From assembly GCA_934754975.1 (NCBI GenBank), contig CAKVKI010000123.1, forward strand, positions 1 through 7,727: a stretch of DNA of 7,727 bases. The letters run 5' to 3'. Below are positions 4,690 to 7,727 of this stretch, one piece after another (the stretch's first letter is position 1; the number at the start of each line of letters is the position of its first letter). The notes beneath the pieces are model-generated. The model saw only the letters and a program-made list of their open reading frames with translations, made no database searches and was not told the DNA's origin. The translations under genes and the position numbers were made by a program. The stretch comes from an uncultured Alistipes sp. Lineage in GTDB: Bacteria > Bacteroidota > Bacteroidia > Bacteroidales > Rikenellaceae.

Positions 4690-7050
4690 ATGAAACACCT
4701 GCTTTTTCTGGTGCTGCCCGCGGTCCTGCTGGCAGGCTGCTCGGAGCATGATCCCGATGCGGATGCAGGTCCCGGACGGGACGGTGTGATCCGCATCGCC
4801 TCGGCGATCGAGGCCTCGGCCGAGACCCGCGCCGCGGTGACCGACGGCGACCGGCTGACCGACGTGCAGTTCCTGCGCGTGGACGTAGCGGACGACGGAG
4901 CCGTTCCGTCGGACTATTTCTCCGGAGTGACGGCCATCGGCGGCACACGTGACAATACCGGCGCCAAGTCCATTGTCTTCGACGCTCCGACACCCGCCTA
5001 CAACCTCAATGACGCCCGGAGTTACTTTGTCGCCTACCATCCGAAAACGACGGTTGCATCCGGGGTCGCCGCGTGGTCGATCGACGGCAGGACCGACATT
5101 CTCGTAACCCCCGTGTGGGATGCCGGGAAGTATTCGGCTCCCAAGACCGGGGGCGGCGGTGCTGCAGGCGATCCGATGCTCTTCAGGCACCAGCTGGCGC
5201 AGCTCGAAGTAATCTGCAAAGCCTACACGGCCGACGGCACGACCGAAAGTCTCGTGCAGGCCCTATGGGGCGACATCACCTCGATCGAACTGCTCAACAC
5301 GGCCTCCGAAGCGACCTACGCCTATGCCACGAATGCCGTGGCTTACAATGCACCCAAGGGGCTGCCGCTGCTCGCCGGTGCGACCTATGCCGATGCGTTC
5401 GCCCCGACGGCCGTTACCGTCAACGCCGCGGATGCCGTGACCGCCGCGGGGATGTTCGCCCCGGACGTTACGCCCGGCAGCACGGCGCGGATTCAGCTGC
5501 GGGTCAGGAGTACCGGGATTCCGGCGGGCGTCAGGATCGAGGTGCAGCTCAAAAACGCATCCGGCGTCGATGTGGGCTTCACGCGGGGCCTGAAGCATAC
5601 GGTGACCCTCTCGCTGCGTGCCGGCGAGAAACAGATCGACGTGGCCGGCACCACGATTACGCCCTGGGGTGCGGGCTACGCCGGAAACAGCGAGATGGAG
5701 TTTCCCACGCCGCCGGCCGTTGGCGACTACTACTATTCGGACGGCACCACGTCGAAGAAATTGGATGTCGGCAAGACTGCCGAAGGCATCGTCTTCTGGG
5801 TCAATCCGGATAATCCGAAGCATTACAAGATGATGGCGATGGAGGAGACGCGGCGGCTGGGTTGGGGTCCGCAACCCTCCGATTTCAGCGGGGCTGGCTA
5901 TGCCGCTATCCGGGTGCCCTCCGATGGAGCGGATGTCAACTTGCCCGGCCGAAAGAGCGGCAAGGCCAACCGGGAGATCGTTGGCCGCTGGATCGACGAT
6001 GCGTCGGTCAACACGGGAGGCAAGACCATAGCCGATTTCCCGGCGTTCGAATATTGCGACCGGCTGGGAGCGGGTGACGGATGGTACCTGCCCGCGCTGA
6101 ACGAAATGCAATATTTCGTCTGCGCCATGGCGGGTTTAGAGCCGTACTCATGGATAAACTATCCTGGCGGCAGCATGGACAGGAATGCCTGGAATGCTTT
6201 CAATGCGCGGTTTACAGCTGCGAAATGTACGGAAATCACCAATGACTCGGGCGGCTACTATTTGACTAGTACGGAGCATGATAATAATGGCGCCTGGTCG
6301 GTGAATCCCGGCGATGGCAGTACGATGAGCATAGATAAAACGGCCGCCTACTTATTTGTTCGTTGTATCCGTGAAATTCGGCCCGCTTCGCTTGCGGATT
6401 ACTACTATTCCGACGGGAGTACGTCGCAAGAGCTGGATGCCGCCAAGACCGTCGAAGGCATTGTCTTCTGGATAGACCCCGCCAATCCGGATCATTTCAA
6501 GGTGATGTCACTGAGCGACATGAGAGGGGCGATAGGATGGAGCGTGAACGATGCGCAGGTCGATATCGGTATTGGCTCTTATGCCGACATCCGGGACGGA
6601 AACAGCGCCGGGGATGTCGATGCTCCGGCCCGCCGGAGCGGCAAGGCCAACCGGGAGATTCTCGGCCGCTGGCTCGCCGACAATTCGGCCAACACGGCGG
6701 GCAAGACCATTGCCGATTTTCCCATATTCCAGGCCTGCGACCAGCTGGGCGCCGGGTGGTACTTGCCTGCCGTGAACGAACTGCAGTATTTCTATTGTTC
6801 CTATAACGGCTACGATCCGACAGCATGGGCGACCGGTAATTCGCCCAATTCTCCTGATTTTACAGTTAAAGCTACATGGGATAGGCGGTTTAGTGCAGCG
6901 GGCGGCGGCAGTTTCGGTTCCGATTTGTATTATAGCTCCACGGAGTACGACAGCGGTAAAGCGTGGCTTGTGAGACTATACACCGGCGAAACGGGAAACG
7001 ATATTAAATATGGCGGTTATTTAGCCCGCTGTATCAAAGAGATCGATTAA
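4690..7050 (+). CDS. Fimbrillin-like lipoprotein adhesin with two DUF1566/lectin-like modules (gene 3)
   Basis: This is a complete gene of 786 residues. The start at 4690 gives MKH, a hydrophobic core and lipobox LAGC with Cys17, followed by the acidic SEHD of a likely surface-export signal. An in-frame ATG at 4666 (794 residues) is possible and sits exactly 24 bases upstream, as in gene 2. The head is Mfa-like and close to gene 2: first strand ending ETRA (Arg47), PAYNLNDARSYFVAYHP, DGRTDILVT, FRHQLAQLEVICKA and KHTVTLSLR, then a linker with EFPTPPAVG. The two modules occupy residues 346-563 and 570-786, in order Y then X. The first is chimeric in its middle part. No enzymatic motif is visible, so a binding role is inferred. 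Gene 2 and this gene are clear tandem duplicates that have diverged mainly in the distal part of each lectin-like module. Confidence 0.93.
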   Translation: MKHLLFLVLPAVLLAGCSEHDPDADAGPGRDGVIRIASAIEASAETRAAVTDGDRLTDVQFLRVDVADDGAVPSDYFSGVTAIGGTRDNTGAKSIVFDAPTPAYNLNDARSYFVAYHPKTTVASGVAAWSIDGRTDILVTPVWDAGKYSAPKTGGGGAAGDPMLFRHQLAQLEVICKAYTADGTTESLVQALWGDITSIELLNTASEATYAYATNAVAYNAPKGLPLLAGATYADAFAPTAVTVNAADAVTAAGMFAPDVTPGSTARIQLRVRSTGIPAGVRIEVQLKNASGVDVGFTRGLKHTVTLSLRAGEKQIDVAGTTITPWGAGYAGNSEMEFPTPPAVGDYYYSDGTTSKKLDVGKTAEGIVFWVNPDNPKHYKMMAMEETRRLGWGPQPSDFSGAGYAAIRVPSDGADVNLPGRKSGKANREIVGRWIDDASVNTGGKTIADFPAFEYCDRLGAGDGWYLPALNEMQYFVCAMAGLEPYSWINYPGGSMDRNAWNAFNARFTAAKCTEITNDSGGYYLTSTEHDNNGAWSVNPGDGSTMSIDKTAAYLFVRCIREIRPASLADYYYSDGSTSQELDAAKTVEGIVFWIDPANPDHFKVMSLSDMRGAIGWSVNDAQVDIGIGSYADIRDGNSAGDVDAPARRSGKANREILGRWLADNSANTAGKTIADFPIFQACDQLGAGWYLPAVNELQYFYCSYNGYDPTAWATGNSPNSPDFTVKATWDRRFSAAGGGSFGSDLYYSSTEYDSGKAWLVRLYTGETGNDIKYGGYLARCIKEID
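5725..6378 (+). repeat. Lectin-like module 3A (subtype Y, chimeric)
   Basis: This is the first module of gene 3 (218 residues). It carries the Y block WGPQPSDFSG..YAAIRV and NREIVGRWID. It then continues with SVNTGGKTIADFPAFEYCD and a two-residue insertion before GWYLPA, which resembles the X module 1A. The family Trp of YWSSTE is Leu here (YYLTSTE). It closes with VRCIREI, as the other first-position modules do. Confidence 0.85.
6397..7047 (+). repeat. Lectin-like module 3B (subtype X)
   Basis: This is the second module of gene 3 (217 residues). It has the X block DIGIGSYADIRDG..DVDAPAR and NREILGRWLAD..ANT, then ACDQLGAGWYLPAVNELQ, LYYSSTE and the terminal ARCIKEID. Its opening is almost identical at DNA level to 2B: a shared 29-base stretch lies at 3968-3996 and 6432-6460 (LDAAKTVEGI). 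Confidence 0.85.
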
Positions 7051-7061
7051 CCTCCGCCCGG

Positions 7062-7101
7062 CCCCCGGGGGCATAATCCGGGGGGGGGCATAATCCGGGG
7101 G
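7062..7101 (+). repeat. G5-N8-G9-N8-G5 array upstream of gene 4
   Basis: Two copies of CATAATCC (7072-7079 and 7089-7096) are framed by G runs of five (7067-7071), nine (7080-7088) and five (7097-7101). A CCCCC run (7062-7066) directly precedes the array and could pair with any of them. The arrangement could slip during replication, form alternative hairpins, or fold as a G-quadruplex on the coding strand. It lies 39-78 bases before the gene 4 start, in the intergenic leader, so a change in length would affect expression and not reading frame. Confidence 0.6.
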
Positions 7102-7115
7102 AGGAACTCTCCCGG
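7095..7115 (+). promoter_or_regulatory. Hairpin in the leader of gene 4
   Basis: A 9-bp stem with one G-U pair joins CCGGGGGAG (7095-7103) and CTCTCCCGG (7107-7115) around a GAA loop. Its left arm includes the last G run of the upstream array, so the hairpin competes with other foldings of that array. GAACAAAAC follows and then the start codon, with no T tract, so a terminator is unlikely. The position resembles that of the hairpin before gene 2. Confidence 0.5.
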
Positions 7116-7139
7116 CGACAGAACAAAACAAGATATACG

Positions 7140-7727
7140 ATGAAACGAACGACGAACAAGGTTTCGGCCGCAACCGCAGCTGCATCCCCGCGCAGGGGCG
7201 CTGCGGCCTGCGGCGCAGGCCTGCACCTGCTGGCCGTCTGCGCCGCTGCGGCGCTGGCGGCCGCCTCCTGCACCGAATCCCCGGACGGGGAACTCCCGGG
7301 CGGGGAACATACGATCTCGATCCTCACGACCCTCGGCGGCGTGAACGGCGCGGATGCCGCGGTCAAAACCTCCCGGGCCCCGGTTGTGGACGGCGGGGAC
7401 GATGCCCGGGCCACACTCGGCGACATGCACTTCCTGCGCCGGGACGGGGCATCGGTGCAGACCGATTTTTCGGGCGTGACGGCCCTTGCGGCTTCGCGCG
7501 ACGCTTCGGGCCGTATCGTCTTTGCGCAGGGCAGCGTCCCGATGTACGACAACACCGACCTGAACGCCTGGTTCACGGCCTATTGGCCCGCGACTGCGGC
7601 GGAGGGCGCCGCGGTGACGGCGGGCGAAAAGGTCGTCTGGACCGTGGACGGCAGCCGCGACATTCTCCTGAGTACGCTTGACCCCTCGAAGTCCTTCGAT
7701 GCGGGGAAATACACCGCACCCGGCACG
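7140..7727 (+). CDS. Fimbrillin-like lipoprotein (gene 4, 3'-partial)
   Basis: A frame open from ATG 7140 to the window end gives 196 residues with no stop. The signal peptide has an unusually long, Ala/Arg-rich n-region, then a hydrophobic stretch and lipobox AASC (Cys44), followed by TESPDGE. The visible part is an Mfa-like head matching gene 3 segment by segment: first strand ending in TSRA, a DMHFLRRD strand, DFSGVTALAASRD, VPMYDNTDLNAWFTAYWP, VDGSRDILLS and FDAGKYTAP. By position and similarity it is a fourth paralogue of the tandem family. Whether it also ends in two lectin-like modules cannot be seen here. This start follows GAACAAAACAAGATATACG, an A-rich leader like those of genes 2 and 3, and no in-frame ATG lies 24 bases upstream. 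Confidence 0.9.
   Translation, partial: MKRTTNKVSAATAAASPRRGAAACGAGLHLLAVCAAAALAAASCTESPDGELPGGEHTISILTTLGGVNGADAAVKTSRAPVVDGGDDARATLGDMHFLRRDGASVQTDFSGVTALAASRDASGRIVFAQGSVPMYDNTDLNAWFTAYWPATAAEGAAVTAGEKVVWTVDGSRDILLSTLDPSKSFDAGKYTAPGT

Noticed and set aside
3911..4993. Long minus-strand open frame (360 codons) spanning the gene 2 / gene 3 junction
   Set aside because: Same shadow effect: Arg/Pro-rich, no domain, and it crosses two clear sense genes.
895..7047. Formylglycine-generating or other enzyme activity for the lectin-like modules
   Set aside because: The fold family includes enzymes, but the repeats show only DUF1566-type structural motifs and no recognisable catalytic set.
1..7727. 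A complete diversity-generating retroelement within the window
   Set aside because: No reverse transcriptase frame, accessory gene or template repeat was found. The differences between module ends involve all bases and lengths, not only adenine positions, so the idea is kept only as a search of the flanks.

Overview
This window is GC-rich (by eye over 60% overall) and carries four tandem genes, all on the plus strand, with no other gene class present. Every gene with a visible N-terminus encodes a lipoprotein with a signal-peptidase-II signal, followed by a fimbrillin-like (Mfa-like) head. These heads, the acidic residues just after the lipobox cysteine, the A-rich leaders without a Shine-Dalgarno sequence, and the base composition point to a gut Bacteroidales bacterium. 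Alistipes (Rikenellaceae) is my best guess from composition and protein style; the genus is inference.

Layout: gene 1 (1-2202) lacks its 5' end. Gene 2 (2288-4576, alternative start 2264) and gene 3 (4690-7050, alternative start 4666) are complete. Gene 4 (7140 to the window end) lacks its 3' end. The gaps are 61-113 bp with no recognisable Bacteroidetes promoter (TAnnTTTG) and no hairpin-plus-T-tract terminator, so one operon is the simplest reading. Each gap instead holds a GC-rich hairpin or repeat, followed by a shared A-rich leader.

Genes 1-3 share one design: lipid anchor, fimbrillin-like head of about 300 residues, Pro/Gly linker, then two tandem copies of a module of about 215 residues. 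The module ends in the DUF1566 / Lcl C-terminal pattern (GWYLPA.NE.Q, YWSSTE, RCI[RK]EI), a C-type-lectin-like fold family. The six modules fall into two subtypes, X and Y. Genes 2 and 3 carry Y then X, but gene 1 carries X then Y, which suggests module shuffling between paralogues. In each module conserved GC-rich blocks alternate with very divergent, AT-richer segments, mostly at the C-terminal end.

The likely role is a family of surface-exposed adhesins, perhaps tip or accessory subunits of a type V (FimA/Mfa-like) pilus, with variable lectin-like binding faces. Two features suggest switching: a run of nine C in the linker between the two modules of gene 2, where a one-base slip either way would remove the second module, and a G5-N8-G9-N8-G5 array upstream of gene 4. 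No reverse transcriptase, recombinase, RNA gene, CRISPR array or insertion sequence is visible.
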